Under the pieces are notes generated by a model, which worked only from the letters and a program-made list of their open reading frames with translations, was not told where the DNA came from and searched no databases. A stretch of DNA of 64,000 nucleotides from Cervus elaphus (taxonomy: Eukaryota; Chordata; Mammalia; Artiodactyla; Cervidae), in contig NC_057823.1 of NCBI RefSeq assembly GCF_910594005.1, forward strand, positions 95,962,015-96,026,014. The letters run 5' to 3'. Positions within the stretch are counted from its first letter, which is position 1; every line of letters begins with the position of its first letter. Below are positions 49,407 to 62,100 of the stretch, in pieces. The position numbers and the translations under genes are program-made.

Positions 49407-49563
49407 GTACGTAGCCCTCTTCAGTGATTCTGCTTCTTTGCTCTCTGATGACTTCTGCAATATGGGTCTCTTTGTCCACATCAGCAACATCGACTGCAAT
49501 TATTATTATTATTATTTTTAAAAGATTAGGTGCAAAATAATAGAATGGTGATTTGAAAGCATA

Positions 49564-49765
49564 TACTATAGCTCAGATGGTAAAGAATCTGCCTGCAATG
49601 CAGGAGACCCGGGTTTGATCCCTGGGTCGGGAAGGTTGTCTGGAGAAGGGAATGGCAACCCACTCCAGTATTCTTGCCTGGAGAATCCCATGGACAGAGG
49701 AGCCTGGTGAGTTATAGTCCATGGGGTCATAAAGAGTCAGACACAACTGAGCAACTATCACTACT
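49564..49765 (+). repeat. Bov-tA SINE
   Basis: 'gatggtaaagaatctgcctg' and a B-box-like 'gggtttgatccctgg' head, ending 'gagcaactatcactac', then a CTCCTC run. Slightly 5' truncated. Confidence 0.88.
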
Positions 49766-50264
49766 CCTCCTCCTCCTCTTTCTATCAGTAAAAGCCCTGA
49801 GCATATATCATGACATATATGTCATATGTCATGGTGGAGGTAGGGGCCAGCTGATGGAAGGAAATGGATAAAGATTATATCAGTTACATTCTCAATTACA
49901 AGAACTTACATTATCTTGAGCTTTTCATTTCTTATGAATCTAGTTTCTGTCCCCTTATAAGGTCTCTATGTGAAGAATATGGATTATCCCTTAAGACTTA
50001 TTTTGCTATTATGTGGAACTTGTAGGAGGTGCTTACTGAGATAGAGAAAGGAAGCATGAAGAAGTGCTGTAAACTTACATATATTTATATATATATATAA
50101 TTTTTAGCATCTTTAATTTTTGCTGGTTTATTAATTTTTTTTAGTGCCGCTCTTTTGGATTTCTGATGAAAATTTTAAAAAAGAAATTTTAGAGAGATTT
50201 TAATTTTAAAAAAGGGACTTAAAACATAAAATTCCTAGACTCCCCATTTAGACCACATATTTTG

Positions 50265-50330
50265 TTCTTTGGCATGCTGCAGTCCATGGGGTCACAAAGA
50301 GTCAGACATGACTGGGAGACTGAACAACCA
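50265..50330 (+). repeat. short BovB/SINE 3' tail
   Basis: 'ggcatgctgcagtccatggg' to 'gactgggagactgaacaacc': about 60 bases of the shared BovB/Bov-tA 3' end. Confidence 0.75.
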
Positions 50331-51814
50331 CAGCATTCTGTTGTTTAACCTTAGTATTCATAGATATAGCTTGAATTTCTGGAAGAATGCAGTGCACAGG
50401 TGCATACAGGTTAGTCTTCAGTAGCAATAATGTCAGTTCTCTTACATGTCCAAATTCCTTGTCAGATCTGCCTAATGCTTTGGCGCATTCTCTCCTATTC
50501 CTTTGCAAACCAGTGAATTACTGATGCTGGCCATTTTGGCTAATGTATGTTGATATGTTGAGAAGAATAGATGAATATTTTAAATCTAAAATGTTTTGAT
50601 CCTTCTTAAATAGAGAAAGAGATAAGCAAAATCTGTACTCCTATTCAGATAAGTAATTTTTCTCTTTCCCCTTAATGTTTTAAAAATAAATGGCCTACTG
50701 GCTCTCACCATGAGATCTGACATGAAAAGCAAATTTAAATTGCAGTGGTAGTTTGGGGGCTTCTTGGCTTTACTTCTCCTTTTATAATCTCCAGCATCCT
50801 CTAGGCATTATAGGATATATAGAAACAGTGTTCTTAGTATGCGACAAATCTTTGAATAAACCCCTAGTCATCTCTTCCATTCAGATTATTGCCATTGGGT
50901 TCTCTTGGGCCTGCCTGTATGTAACTGGAAGAGTGGTGGTTTTGGGTATCGTCACTTGTTGACTCTTGCTATTGGCTGGATTGAGTGGTGAAGAATGCTA
51001 GAGAAATGGAAGACAGATTCTTACAATTAAGAAACAGAGTATTTTCTCAAACTCTTGCTCTTACAGAAAACATATATAAATTTATTTACTTACCTGGTTC
51101 AATAAAATGAATACCCCACCTAATTGTATATATTGATGCAAGATAAAAGTTTCGAAGATTATGTATATCTTTCAAGGGATCTGAAAACTATCATTCAAAA
51201 CAAAGTAACTAAGGAATATATTCCTTATCGATTGGAAAATCAAAGTGTGTGTAGATGTCGAATGTCCTGACACTGCTTGTGGTAGAGGAACTTGACCTGT
51301 GTCACCTGTGAGGTGGAGATGGTCAGTGACCTTGCAGTTAAATCTGCAAGTTGTTGACAATAGACTTAAGGTTCTAGAGAACAAACTGATACTAGACAAA
51401 CTAGGAAAGAAACTTAGGGTGGGGATGTGATTCATTTCTTTGTCCTTCCGTCTCCCAGTGTCATTTTCTTGAACTCTTGGACCATCTTCTTAACCAGACC
51501 TCTGACCTCTAATCCAGCCACAGCCCTCCTCTTCTCTTTCCCTCGTCTTCCACATGGGCTGCCAGACTAGTTCTAGAAGCACAGACCTGACCATGTTGGT
51601 CTTTGGTTTACGATCCTTCAGCAGTTCCTCATTTTCAAGATGACTTAGTTCAATTTCTTTCTAGATCTGGGAGTGTTGGTATTTTTTGCTTTTTCTCACA
51701 GCCTTCACCTGCCTTCACGAACTTCATGTGCACTTTCCTGAATTCCACTGATAGTGGCAGCCCATATTTACTTGAGAACTGAAGTGCTAGAAACTGGTGC
51801 AAGCATGCTCTATG

Positions 51815-51990
51815 TTTAGTTTTTTATCCTGTCAAACTCATGAAGGGGTAAAAATTATATTTTATTCACTTTTCAGATGAGGAAGCAGAGGCACATGAAA
51901 GAACTCATTCAGCATCTTTTGACTAGCAAGTAGCAGAGGGGAATTCGAATCCAGTCATCAAAGACCACATATTCTTAACCACTGTGGTAC
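51815..51990. repeat. MIR-like remnant
   Basis: 'ttttcagatgaggaagcaga', 'ggcacatgaaagaactcat' and 'gaattcgaatccagtcatca' follow the order of the MIR core and right part. Confidence 0.55.
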
Positions 51991-53734
51991 ACTGCCTCTT
52001 TCTTCACCCATTCACACCTCTTTACCCATTGTTATCACCAGTGCTTAGAATTCTTTTACCTGACCCTCAGCTAATTCATGACTGTCTTCAGTGCTGCTGG
52101 AGGTGGTGCTCAAACTGCAGCTAGTGTTTCTGACAGCAAATGCAGTCACTGATGAAAGAACAAGCTTTGCGGTATTCAGCTTAGATTGTAAGTATCATCA
52201 ACCAGCAGCCTTCTCAAAGGGACTTCTATGTAAGAGAGTTGTTATTGCATCTCCTTTAACATCTCTTTTAAGCTCTTTTTGGTCTCAGAACATTATAATC
52301 CAGTTTTTAATCCAAAATGATGGTTCAAGTAGACTCTCATATGAGTAGTACAAATGTCATCAAACTTTATCCCCTGGTCTCTTGTGGCCCTCTTCCAAAA
52401 CCTTCTGTTAACTGGGTAAGAATTTGGGAGTTGAGTGGAGAGAGAGAATATTAGAAACATGTTGCAATTGTTTCATATACGTTGATTGCCATCATTCTTG
52501 CAGTTTGCTCTAAGAAGAAATAGTTATTTGGGCATGAAGGAAGAGTTATGACTGTCTAGTATTTATAACAGACATCTGTGTAGGACTTTATGGCATAAAT
52601 GTGGTTGTTATTATGTATCAAAATAGAATATTAAAATAGAATCAACACCCCTAAATGTTTGGTAAGGGTTCCTACCTCAATCCTGGTTTAACAAATAAGG
52701 ATATGGGATGTAAGTCACTGATTTGCTTAAGTCATATGGCTGGTAAGTTGCAGAGTCTGGGTCTTCTGCCTTTAAATCTTACACTCTTTTCCTCTTGCCT
52801 TTTAAAAGTATCAGTAGAAACTAAGCCCTAAGGAAGCAAGACCATCATCTCCAAAGTGGTGGTTGTCTAAGTACCATATTGACTATATTGATTATATTGA
52901 TTTGTGCACACCAGCACCACATTTGTGCTGATTGCTCTAGGGCCATGTTTGGATGATTTCCCAAATGCAGATCTACTTTATTCTTCTGCTAAATTAAAAA
53001 TCTCCATTTCTCATCTATTTATACTTTTCCACCAACCTTTAGTAGAGGACTTACAGTTAAATTCTCAAGTGTTGTAGCTGTGTTGTAGGAGGGGGAAGAA
53101 AAATTTTGATTCACTTCTGAAGCGAGTAAAAAACACCAGCATACTGTCAGACGCCTAGTTTTTTTCAGTCTTTGTTCTAGTGCAGATTGTGAGTTTGAAG
53201 TTTAGTGTTATGTAGTCATAGTGTGTACAGATGAATAAGGGCAATGGATGAACATCTCTCATGCTGTTCTTTGCTCAGAAACCTTTTTAAGACCTCAGTG
53301 GCCAGCTGTCACCTTCCTCTGTGGCTTCATCTCCAGCCACATCGGACATCCACCCCCAGTCCCCAACATGCACTGCTCTGTCCTTCCTTGTGCTTTCTGC
53401 TCTTTCTAGACTATACCCTCTTCCCTCTCTCCCTTTGCAAACACTCCTCATTTTTAAAGGCCCTCTTCATATTTCTTCAACAGTTTTCCTACAGTGTCTC
53501 TACCACTAGGCAGAATTCCTACCCTTGTCTCCACTACTTTGTTCTCACCATTAGGACATGATTTACAGCCTGAGAACTTTCCGTCTATTATATAACCTCT
53601 GCCTCTCCCAGTTGATTGCAAATCCTTTAATGCCTGGACTTGTATGATACTTATCTTAGTATCCCTAGAACTTGGCAAGGTGCCTTGAATAGTAGGTGCT
53701 CAATAACTGTTGGATGGATTTGCATTCGTTTTAG

Positions 53735-53873
53735 GTACTTTGCGGCAACTCAGTTTGAACCCTTGGCAGCAAGATCTGCTTTTCCTTGTTTTGATGAACC
53801 AGCATTTAAAGCCACATTTGTCATCAGGATCAAAAGAGATGAGCAATACACTGCTTTATCAAATATGCCTAAG
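53735..53873 (+). CDS. LNPEP: LNPEP coding exon 3 (M1 N-terminal domain)
   Basis: 139 bases: the third base of codon 287 followed by 46 whole codons (residues 288-333). It carries the M1-family signature block QFEP, then FPCFDEP, whose acidic and aromatic residues help position the substrate N-terminus in this family (established for M1 enzymes), and ends with NMPK. The acceptor is TTTTAG at 53731-53734 and the donor GTACTG at 53874 after AAG. Identity to human is very high; small changes such as Val-Ile-Arg-Ile for Ile-Ile-Lys-Ile are conservative. No frameshift or stop. Confidence 0.97.
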
Positions 53874-55396
53874 GTACTGTTCTGTTCCTTGAATGTAAAA
53901 TTTTTTGAGTGGATCTCTTTCTTTATTATGAATACTTGGATGCTTCTTTGCCGTCCCACTGAGAATGATTAAAATCATATTCCTTCTTACTCTTTCTTAA
54001 AATGCTTTAATAAAAGTAAAATATGTATTGGAATCAGTTGTGAAGTCAGCCTGAGAAGCACTTGAGGGAGGAGAAAGACTGGGATGCATGGGCGGGAAAT
54101 GTGAAGTGTGTGCTATATACTAAAGTTCTGTAAATATTAATACTATGAACTACTACTAAAGAAACAATGATATTTTGGAGACATGGTGAATTTGCTATTC
54201 TAAACTGTGATATTTGATAAGTGTTGAATCACGATTGACCTTGATGTTTTACTGGTTATTGAAAAAGTTGATATTGTGACGTGGAGGTTTAACAACAAGA
54301 ACATGGATGTCTTTCTCGTCTGTGAGCTCCGCATGGGAGGTAGTGGGAGTGAAACCAGGCAGAATTGTCTTTACACTGAACAGAACTCAGAGGGTCCTTT
54401 TGTTACCTGGTGGCTCAGGTGGCAAGAATCTGACTGCAATGCAGGAGACCTGGGTTCAAGCCCTGGGTCTGGAGGATCCCCTGGAGAAGGGAGTGGCAAC
54501 CCGCTTCAGTATTCTTGCCTGGGAAATCCCATGGACAGAGAAGCCTGGTGGGCTACAGTCCATGGGGTCGCAACGAATCAGACTTGACTGAGCAGCTAAC
54601 GCTTGGTATACCCGAGAGCTGTATGCAGCCACGTTGGAGCTTCTCAGAACCCCCGTGGCTGGGGGCGGGGAGGAGCAGCAACATCTAACTGATTGTAGAG
54701 TCAGCCCTTGAGTCCAGAAGAGGACATGGTCTGTCCTTCAACGAGGATGTCACTTCAGCAGCTCTACTCCTCACCTTAACTCTTCACTTTAATCTTTCTT
54801 TAAGAGAGATTGAGTACTTACTTACCTAGGAACCTAAAACATTTTAAATTCATGGCTGGAAAATCCTGCAAGGCTGCACACGTTCCCTCATCTTGTGTCT
54901 ACTGCAGCCTTCTCTAGTGACTCCTCACCTATGATCCCGTAGCCTTCTTGTGGCCATCAGCACAGTCCTTTATGAAGCCATTTCATGTCATTTGGAGGGG
55001 TTAACCAGCTGTAGCTCCTCCTTGTGTGAATGTCTTATTTTTGTAGCAGTAGAATGGGGTATTCTCAGATCATAAGGAAGGATTTTTGTCTTTGGTGGTG
55101 TTTTAAAGGGGAGACAGAGCCACTGTTACTGTCTCTAACTTACATTTATTTAAAGTCATTGTTTGAAACTAAGAGCTTCTTAAGGGTCTTACTGTACTCA
55201 GTCTGTCCTCGAGATGAAGGATGGCAGAGGAGACTGAGGCTGAGATCCCTGCTGTTTAGGAACTTGTGCTGGGAAATTAAAATAGGCCAGCATCTTCACT
55301 ACTTACTTCCTATCTGAATTTTCAGTTGCCCAGTTTGTATGTTGCTGTCACATATTCCCATAGTTACAGAACTGGCATTTTCCCCTTTGCTTGTAG
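53874..55396 (+). other. LNPEP: LNPEP intron 3
   Basis: About 1.5 kb, donor GTACTG and acceptor TTGTAG. It holds one Bov-tA SINE (54400-54602). The remaining 53880-54390 and 54605-55390 show no gene or recognised repeat. Confidence 0.92.
54400..54602 (+). repeat. Bov-tA SINE
   Basis: 'tggtggctcaggtggcaaga' head, 'gggttcaagccctgg' B-box-like block, 'gaagggagtggcaacccgct' middle and 3' end 'gactgagcagctaacg'. Confidence 0.88.
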
Positions 55397-55528
55397 AAGT
55401 CATCAGTCGTGATGGAAGATGGACTTGTTCAGGATGAGTTTTATGAGAGTGTGAAGATGAGCACTTACCTGGTTGCCTTCATTGTGGGGGAGATGAAGAA
55501 CCTGAGTCAGGATGTAAATGGAACCCTG
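55397..55528 (+). CDS. LNPEP: LNPEP coding exon 4 (M1 N-terminal domain)
   Basis: 132 bases, exactly 44 codons (residues 334-377), starting KSSVVMEDG and ending DVNGTL. It contains KMSTYLVAFIVGEM, a conserved strand of the M1 N-terminal domain, and N-glycosylation sequons NLS and NGT. The acceptor is TTGTAG ending at 55396; the donor is GTATGT at 55529. With exons 1-3 it gives 377 of the roughly 1025 residues usual for this enzyme. The GAMEN exopeptidase motif and HEXXH zinc site are encoded further right, outside the window. Confidence 0.97.
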
Positions 55529-55871
55529 GTATGTATGTCGTCTTAAACACCTGTTTATAAGAGGTTGAGAGGAGCCCTTTCATGATATCTGGCAACTGCT
55601 TTATGAAGAAAAACAAGATTTTGATTCACCACTCTGACATTTTATACCAGAACTGTTACTTTTACTTAATTGTTATTTACTATTTGAATACCTAAAAAAT
55701 CAATGATTTTTAAGTCCCTTTGAATTTTACTTTGTTAAGAGAATTTCAGTAAGGCAATATACAAAGGCAATAAAGCCTCTAGAACTGTGCTGTCCAGTAT
55801 GGTGGTATGGTGGTCACTAGTTTTATGTGACTATTTAGATTTAAGATAAGTGACAGCATTGTGGCTGGGTA

Positions 55872-56085
55872 GGGACTTTCCTGGTGGCTCAGATGGTAAA
55901 GAATTGCCTGCAGTGTGGAAAACCTGGGTTTGATCCCTGGGTCGGGAGGGTCTCCTGGAGAAGGGAATGGCTACCCTCTCCAGTATTCTTGCCTGGAAGA
56001 GTTCATGGACAGAAGAGCCTGGCCTGTTACAGTCTATGGGATTGCAAAGAATCGGACACGACGGAGTGACAGACACACACATATT
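55872..56085 (+). repeat. Bov-tA SINE
   Basis: 'gggactttcctggtggctca' head, 'gggtttgatccctgg', 'gaagggaatggctaccctct' middle and a 3' end 'cacgacggagtgacagacac'. Confidence 0.88.
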
Positions 56086-58617
56086 GGCTTGGTAAGATGT
56101 CCCTCATTCATCCCTGTCTGCTCGCCTCCACCCCCGCCCCAGGAACAACAATTGGGCATCTATCTGTGGACAAAAATGCCCTTGTGGAAGATGTGGGGTC
56201 CAGCACTCTCTTCCTAAAAACCTGGGAGGAGCCTTGCCCTCTCATGCATTAGGTCTCAGCATACAGACCTCAGTCCTGGCTGTGGACCCCGTTGTGGCCC
56301 ACACTATTACTGTAGTCCCTTTGGCTGTGGTCTGGGAGCTCGGTAAAACACTGTCTTAGACAATCATGCTTGGATAATAGAGACTTTGTGGGAGTCCATA
56401 TTTCTAGCAGAAAAGTTCTAGTACACTTTTGGAGCAAAGCATATGAGTTCAGATGCATTGGAGAGAACAATTAGTAAAGACCAGAGAAGGTGACTGCTAT
56501 TTCAGATGTGAAGACAGTAATGCGGCAATTTAAGGAAACACAGTACCACCAAAGGATCACAGTAATCTTCCAGTAACCGATACCAAAGATGTGGAAATCT
56601 GCCATTTACTCAATAAAGACTTCAGAATAGCTATTCCAAGGAAACTATGAACTACAGGAAAATAGTAAAAAGGCAATTTGATTAAATCAAAAAACAATAC
56701 ATGAACAAAATGAGAAGTTTAACAAGGACATTGAAATCGTTAAAAAAAATACAATGAAAAATACAATGAATGAAATGAAAATTGCAATACTGAGCATCAA
56801 CAGCAGAATGGATCAAGCAAGAAAAAGAGTTTGTGAGTTAGAAGACAGGGAGTTTTCTATTATCTGGTCAGAACAAAGGAAAAAGAGTGAAGAAAGCCTG
56901 CATGATTTGTGGGAAACCATCAGAAGAAACAATTTGTGAATTACTGGAGTTTCAGAAGGAGAACATAACAAGCAGTGGGCAGAAAGTTACATAAAAAAAT
57001 AATTGTTGAAAATTTACCAAATCTGGAGAGAAATTTGGATATCCAAGTCAGTGGTGCTTGTAGCATACCAAAAACCTCTGAAAAAGGAAAGGGAAGGAAA
57101 AAAAACTGCCAACCAAAAATACTCTGTCCAGCAAAGTTATCCTTCAGAAATGTGGAGTGAGAAAGACTTTTCCATATGGAAAAAAGGCAGAGAGAGCCCC
57201 TCACCACTAACCTGCCTTACAAGAACTGCTGAAAGGAGCGCTTCCAGCTGAATTGAATGGACACTACTTAGTAACATGAAAACATGAAAATGTGGAACAC
57301 ACTGGAAAAGGTAATTAAATGGTAAAATTCAGAATGCTCTAATAGTGTAATGTGGTGGTATATGTATTATATGGTATGTATCAAAAGCAATTCTAATAGA
57401 GGAATTTAGATTGATAAGTGCCTTCACCAAGTAAAAAGAAAAATCTCAAATAAATAACCTAACTTTGCACTTTAAGAAACTAGAAAAAAGAATAACAGTC
57501 TAAGCCCAAAGTTAGCAGAAGGAAGGAAATAAAGATCAGAGCAGATAAATGAAATAGATACCAGAAAAAGAGGAGAAAAGGTGAAACTGAGAGTTGGATT
57601 TTAGAAAAATAAATGAAATTGACAAACTTTTAGCTCGACTAACTAATAAAAACAAGCTTCATAATCAGAAATGAAAAGGAGACATTACACTTGATAGAGA
57701 AATACAATGGATCATAAGAATCTACTGTGAAAAATTATAGGCCAAGAAATTGGATAATCTAGGAAAAATGGACACATTCCTAGGAATATATAGTCTACTA
57801 AGACTAAATCATGAAGACATTAAAAAAAAAATCAATAGATTAGTAAAGAGAGATTGAATTAATAATCAAAAACATCCCAACAAAGAAAAGTCCAGGATCG
57901 AATCAGTTTCTCTGGTGAATTCTACTAAATGATTTTTTTAAAAATCGGTAGATTCAATGCAATAGAATTCCAATGTAATTTTTCACAGAAATAGGAAAAA
58001 ATCCTAAAATTTTCTGGAACCGCAGAGACCTCAAATAGCTAGAGAAATTTTGAGAAAAAAGAGCAAAGTTTGAAGGTATGACACTTTCTGATTTCAAGCT
58101 ATATACTACAAAAATAAAGTAACCAAAATCTTATGCATGGTATTCAAAAGAGTATGATACTGGCATAAAATGAGACACACAGACCAACAGAAGAGAAACA
58201 AGAAGCCAAAAGTAAACTCCTGCAAATATGGTCAACTAATATTAGACAAGAGAGTAAAAATACTCACTGGGGAAATGGGAGTCCCCTCAATAAATAGTGC
58301 TGGGAAAACTGGATCATCACAGCCAGAAGAATGAAAGTGAATCTTTATCTCTCACCACTCACAAAAATGAACTGGAAATGAATTAAAGACTTACCTGTAG
58401 ATCTGAAAGTGTAAAACTCCTAGAAGAAAACAGAGAAAATGCTCCATGACATGGGTCTTGGCAATAATTTTTTTGTATATGACACCAAAGCACGTTCAAC
58501 AAAAGCCAAAATCAACAAGTGGGAATATCTTAAACTGAAAAGTTTCTTCACTGCAAAAGAAACAGTCAGCAAAATAAAAAGGCAACCTGTGAATTGGAGG
58601 AAAACATCAGATAGCAT

Positions 58618-58925
58618 GTATCTGCTCAGCTGGTAAAGAATCCGTGCAATACAGGAGACCCCAGTTCTATTCCTGGGTGGGGAAGATCCCCTGGAGAAGG
58701 GATAGGCTACCCACCCCATTATTCTTGGGCTTTCCTAGTGGCTCAGGTGGTAAAGAATCCACCTGCAATACCGGAGACCTGGATTCAACCCCTGGGTTGG
58801 GAAGATCCCCTGAAGAAGGGAACAGCTACCCACTCCAGTATTCTGGCCTGGAGAATTCCATGGACTGTATAGTCTGTAGGGTCACAAAAGTCAGACACGA
58901 CCGAGCGACTTTCACTTTCAACACT
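58618..58925 (+). repeat. two Bov-tA SINEs in tandem (first truncated)
   Basis: The first copy (58618-58727) has the tRNA-like head and middle but stops at 'attattcttg'. The second (58728-58925) is complete from 'ggctttcctagtggctcagg' to 'gcgactttcactttcaac'. L1 sequence continues on both sides with a rough repeat ('catgtatctg' / 'caatatatcag'). Confidence 0.88.
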
Positions 58926-59167
58926 TTCAATATATCAGGTAAGGGAGTAATATTCAAAATATATAAGGAACTCATAGAACTCAGTGGAAAAAATACAAAT
59001 GATCTGGTTAAAAAATGAGCAGAGTTTTCCAAAGAAGACATACAGATGACCAACAGATGCATGAAAAGGTGCTCAGCATCACTAATAGGAAGGAAAATGC
59101 AAATCAAAACCCCAGTGAGATACCACCTAACACCTGCTAGAAAGACTGCCATCAAAAACAGATGACA

Positions 59168-60107
59168 GACATTTCTCCAAAGAAGACATACAGATGGCTA
59201 ACAAACATGAGAAAATGTTCAACATCGCTCATTATCAGAGAAATGCAAATCAACACCACAATGAGCTACCATGTCACGCTGATCAGAATGGCTGCTATCA
59301 AAAAGTCTACAAACAATAAATGCTGGAGAGGGTGTGGAGAAAAGGGAACCCTCTTATACTGTTGGTGGGGATGCAAACTAGTGCACCCGCTATGGAGAAC
59401 AGTGTGGAGATTCCTTAAAAAACTGGAAACAGAACTGCCTTATGACCCAGTTGTCCCACTGCTGGGCATACACACCAAGGAAACCAGAATTGAAAGAGAC
59501 ATATATACCCCAATGTTCATTGCAGTACTGTTTATAATAGCCAGGACATGGAAGCACCTTAGATGTCCACTGTCAGATGAATGGGTAAGAAAGATGTGGT
59601 ACATATACACAATGGAATATTACTCAGCTATTAAAAAGAACGCTTTTGGGGCAGTTCTAATGAGGTGGATGAAACTGGAGCCTATTATACAGAGTGAAGT
59701 AAGTCAGAAAGAAAAACACGAATATAGCATATTAACGCACATATATGGAATTTAGAAAGATGGTAACGATAACCCTATATGCGAGACAGCAAAAGAGACA
59801 CTGATGTATAGAACAGTCTTTTGGACTCTGTGGGACAAGGCGAGGGTGGGATGGTTTGAGAGAATAGCATTGAAACGTGTATATTATCATATGTGAAACA
59901 GATCGCCAGTCCAGGTTGGATGCATGAGACAGGGCGCTCAGGGCTGGTGCACTGGGATGACCCAGAGGGATGGGGAGGGAGGTGGGAGGGGGGTTCAGGA
60001 TGGGGACACATGTACACCCATGGCTGATTCAGGTCAATGTATGGCAAAAGCCACCACAATATTGTAAAGTAATTAGCCTCCAATTAAAATAAATAATAAT
60101 AATTTAA
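59168..60107 (+). pseudogene. younger 5'-truncated L1 nested in the older L1
   Basis: A 197-codon open frame (59162-59755) encodes the C-terminal part of L1 ORF2, with the cysteine-rich block near CWRGCGEKGT and the end DEWVRKMWYIYTMEYYSAIK. It is followed by a 3'UTR ('catggctgattcaggtcaat', 'ggcaaaagccaccacaatat') and an AATAA-rich tail. Flanking repeats 'aaaacagatgac' (left edge, about 59155-59166) and 'aaaccagatgac' (about 60109-60120) mark the insertion, and the older L1 resumes directly after. It lacks ORF1 and most of ORF2, including endonuclease and RT, so it is dead. Confidence 0.88.
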
Positions 60108-60930
60108 AAAACCAGATGACAAGTAACAAGTGTTGACAAGGATATAGAGGAAGTGGAATCCTTGTGCAGTGTTGATGGGAATGTAAATTGGTGCGGCTAC
60201 TAAGAAAAACAATATGTGAGGGTTCCTCCAAAAATTAAAAAATAGTACCACCATATGATACAGCAATCCACAGGATATATATCAAAACAGGATCTTAAAG
60301 AGATGTCTGCACTTCCTTGTTTGTTGCAGCATTGCTAACAGTAATACTGTTATTCACAATAATAACAATCTAAGTGTCTGCATGGATGGATAAAGATGAG
60401 CATATATCTATAATATATATGATAGAATGTTGTTCAGCCATGAGAAAGAAGGAAGTTTTGCCCTTTGGGACAACATGGATGGACCTTGAGGACATTATGC
60501 AAAGTGAGATAAGTCAGACAGAGATAAAGACTGTATGACCTCATTTATGTGTGGAATCTAAAACTGAACTCATGGAAACAGTAGACTGGTGGTTGCCAAG
60601 GCCTGAGGGCTGGGGGAGATGGGGAAATGTTGGTCAAAAGGCTCAAACTTCCAGTTATAAGATGAATAAGTGCTGGGGATCTAAGGTACAGTTTGGTGAC
60701 TATCGTTAACCATACCCATGTTACATATTTGAAAGTTGCTGAAAGAGTTGATCTTAAGTCTTCTCATCACAAAAAATAAATGGCAGTTATGTTACTGCCT
60801 GTAGAATTACATTCAAACTCATCATTTTGTGCTATTCAAGGCCCTCTGATAAATTCAGTTATATTTCCAGCTGCTCCAGTGGAATTCCTTCATCTAGCCA
60901 GGCTGAATTATTCATTGCTCAGATAGATAC

Positions 60931-60948
60931 CATATATATATACACACA

Positions 60949-60991
<43 letters not shown>

Positions 60992-60995
60992 ACAC
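60931..60995 (+). repeat. (CA)n microsatellite
   Basis: About 65 bases of pyrimidine-purine steps: a short TA stretch, then CA repeats broken by two TA units. Candidate Z-DNA-forming and polymorphic. An open frame through it is an artefact. Confidence 0.9.
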
Positions 60996-61009
60996 CTATA
61001 TGTGCGTGT

Positions 61010-61222
61010 ATGCTTAAGTTGCTTCAGTCATGTCCAACTCTTTGGGACACTTTAGACCGTAGCTCACCAGGCTCCTCTGTCAATGGGATTCTCCAGGCAA
61101 GAATACTGGAGTTGCCACGCCCTCCTCCAGGGGATCTTCCGGACCTAGGGATCAAACCCACATCTCTTATGTCTCCTGAATTGGCAGGTGGGTTCTTTAC
61201 CACTAGCACCACCTGGGAAGCC
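61010..61222 (-). repeat. antisense Bov-tA SINE
   Basis: Reverse copy from 'aagttgcttcagtcatgtcc' to 'agcaccacctgggaagcccc', placed between the CA microsatellite and a TATATG/TG microsatellite (about 61230-61267). Confidence 0.88.
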
Positions 61223-61544
61223 CCATATCCCTATATATACACATATATATGTATGTGTGTGTGTGTATTGTCTGCAGCAGTTGAATCTTGAACAACATGA
61301 GTCTGAACTGCACAAGTCCACTTATTGTAGGTTTTTTTAATAGCAAATACTACAGTACTATACAACCCATTGTTTGAACCTTAGCTGCAGAAGACTGTGA
61401 GTTATACTCAGATTTTCAACTACCTGGAGGGTTGTTACCCTTCACCCCATTATTGTTCAAGGGTCAACTGGAAAGAGAGAGAGAGTAGTTTAGGTGTCTT
61501 TTTTTGCTTTTTATTTACATACATTTGAAAGCAACTTGGTTAAA

Positions 61545-61690
61545 CATGGACCCTGGTATCTGCCTGAGCTCAGATCTCTCCACAGCTTTCTAGCTGTATG
61601 CCCTTGGGCAGACTGCTCTGCAGTTCTCTAAACCTCACCTTCCACAACTCTAATACCTTATTGTCTATATTAGCCTGCCCTCGCAAGGAC
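61545..61690 (+). repeat. MIR-like remnant
   Basis: 'ctttctagctgtatgccctt' and 'gggcagactgctctgcagtt' followed by 'ctaaacctcaccttccacaa' resemble the MIR core. Diverged. Confidence 0.5.
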
Positions 61691-62034
61691 GAAAACTTTT
61701 AAGTTCCTATAAAATCTTCAGTACCTGGCAGATAGTAATACACAGAGGAAGTACCCCTCTCCTTTTTCTATATGCAAATATATTGTAAACTCTTCTGTAT
61801 GTCTGTAAATACAAATAATCTTTATAATTTTTAATGCCACCCAGAAGTAAATGTGCTTTGAAGAAATTGTTATACAAATAATCAACAGTCTTCTTAACTT
61901 TCTGTTTTTATTAGGAAACGGAGGTGAATCTAGCATGTGCAGAGTTATACTGTGTACTGGAAGTTGTCTTGAGCTTTTATTTATAAACACCTTTTTATTT
62001 TATAAACCAAATGAGGGGAAGGCATTAGCCTCAT

Positions 62035-62100
62035 ATTGCTGATGAGGAAACAGTGTCCCAGAGAGGTTAAGTAATGGACCTAAGATTACATAGCGAATGT
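62035..62100. repeat. MIR-like remnant
   Basis: 'gctgatgaggaaacagtgtc', 'ccagagaggttaagtaatgg' and 'taagattacatagcgaatgt' fit the MIR right part. A SINE insertion follows directly. Confidence 0.5.

Larger units (their letters stand above)
49407..53734 (+). other. LNPEP: LNPEP intron 2
   Basis: Donor GTACGT, acceptor TTTTAG at 53734. It contains an ATT microsatellite at 49499-49517, a Bov-tA at 49564-49765, a short BovB/SINE tail at about 50265-50330 and a MIR-like remnant at 51815-51990. From 50340 to 51800 and from 52000 to 53730 I see no gene and no clear repeat. The exon 2 frame stays open 37 codons into this intron. Confidence 0.9.
56500..60780 (+). pseudogene. old L1 LINE with ORF1- and ORF2-like remnants, split by later insertions
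   Basis: In order along the plus strand: an ORF1-like segment (56754-56939, a coiled-coil-like stretch ending DLWETIRRNN, as in L1 ORF1 proteins), a linker around 57000-57300, then ORF2-like sequence from about 57440 ('ccaaagttagcagaaggaag', 'aaatgaaattgacaaacttt') to about 58610. SINEs interrupt it (58620-58925). It resumes at 58930-59160, is split again by a younger L1 (59168-60107) and continues at 60108-60780 to its 3' end ('gtgagataagtcagacagag', 'cttccagttataagatgaat'). Many stops and frameshifts; no function. Confidence 0.8.
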
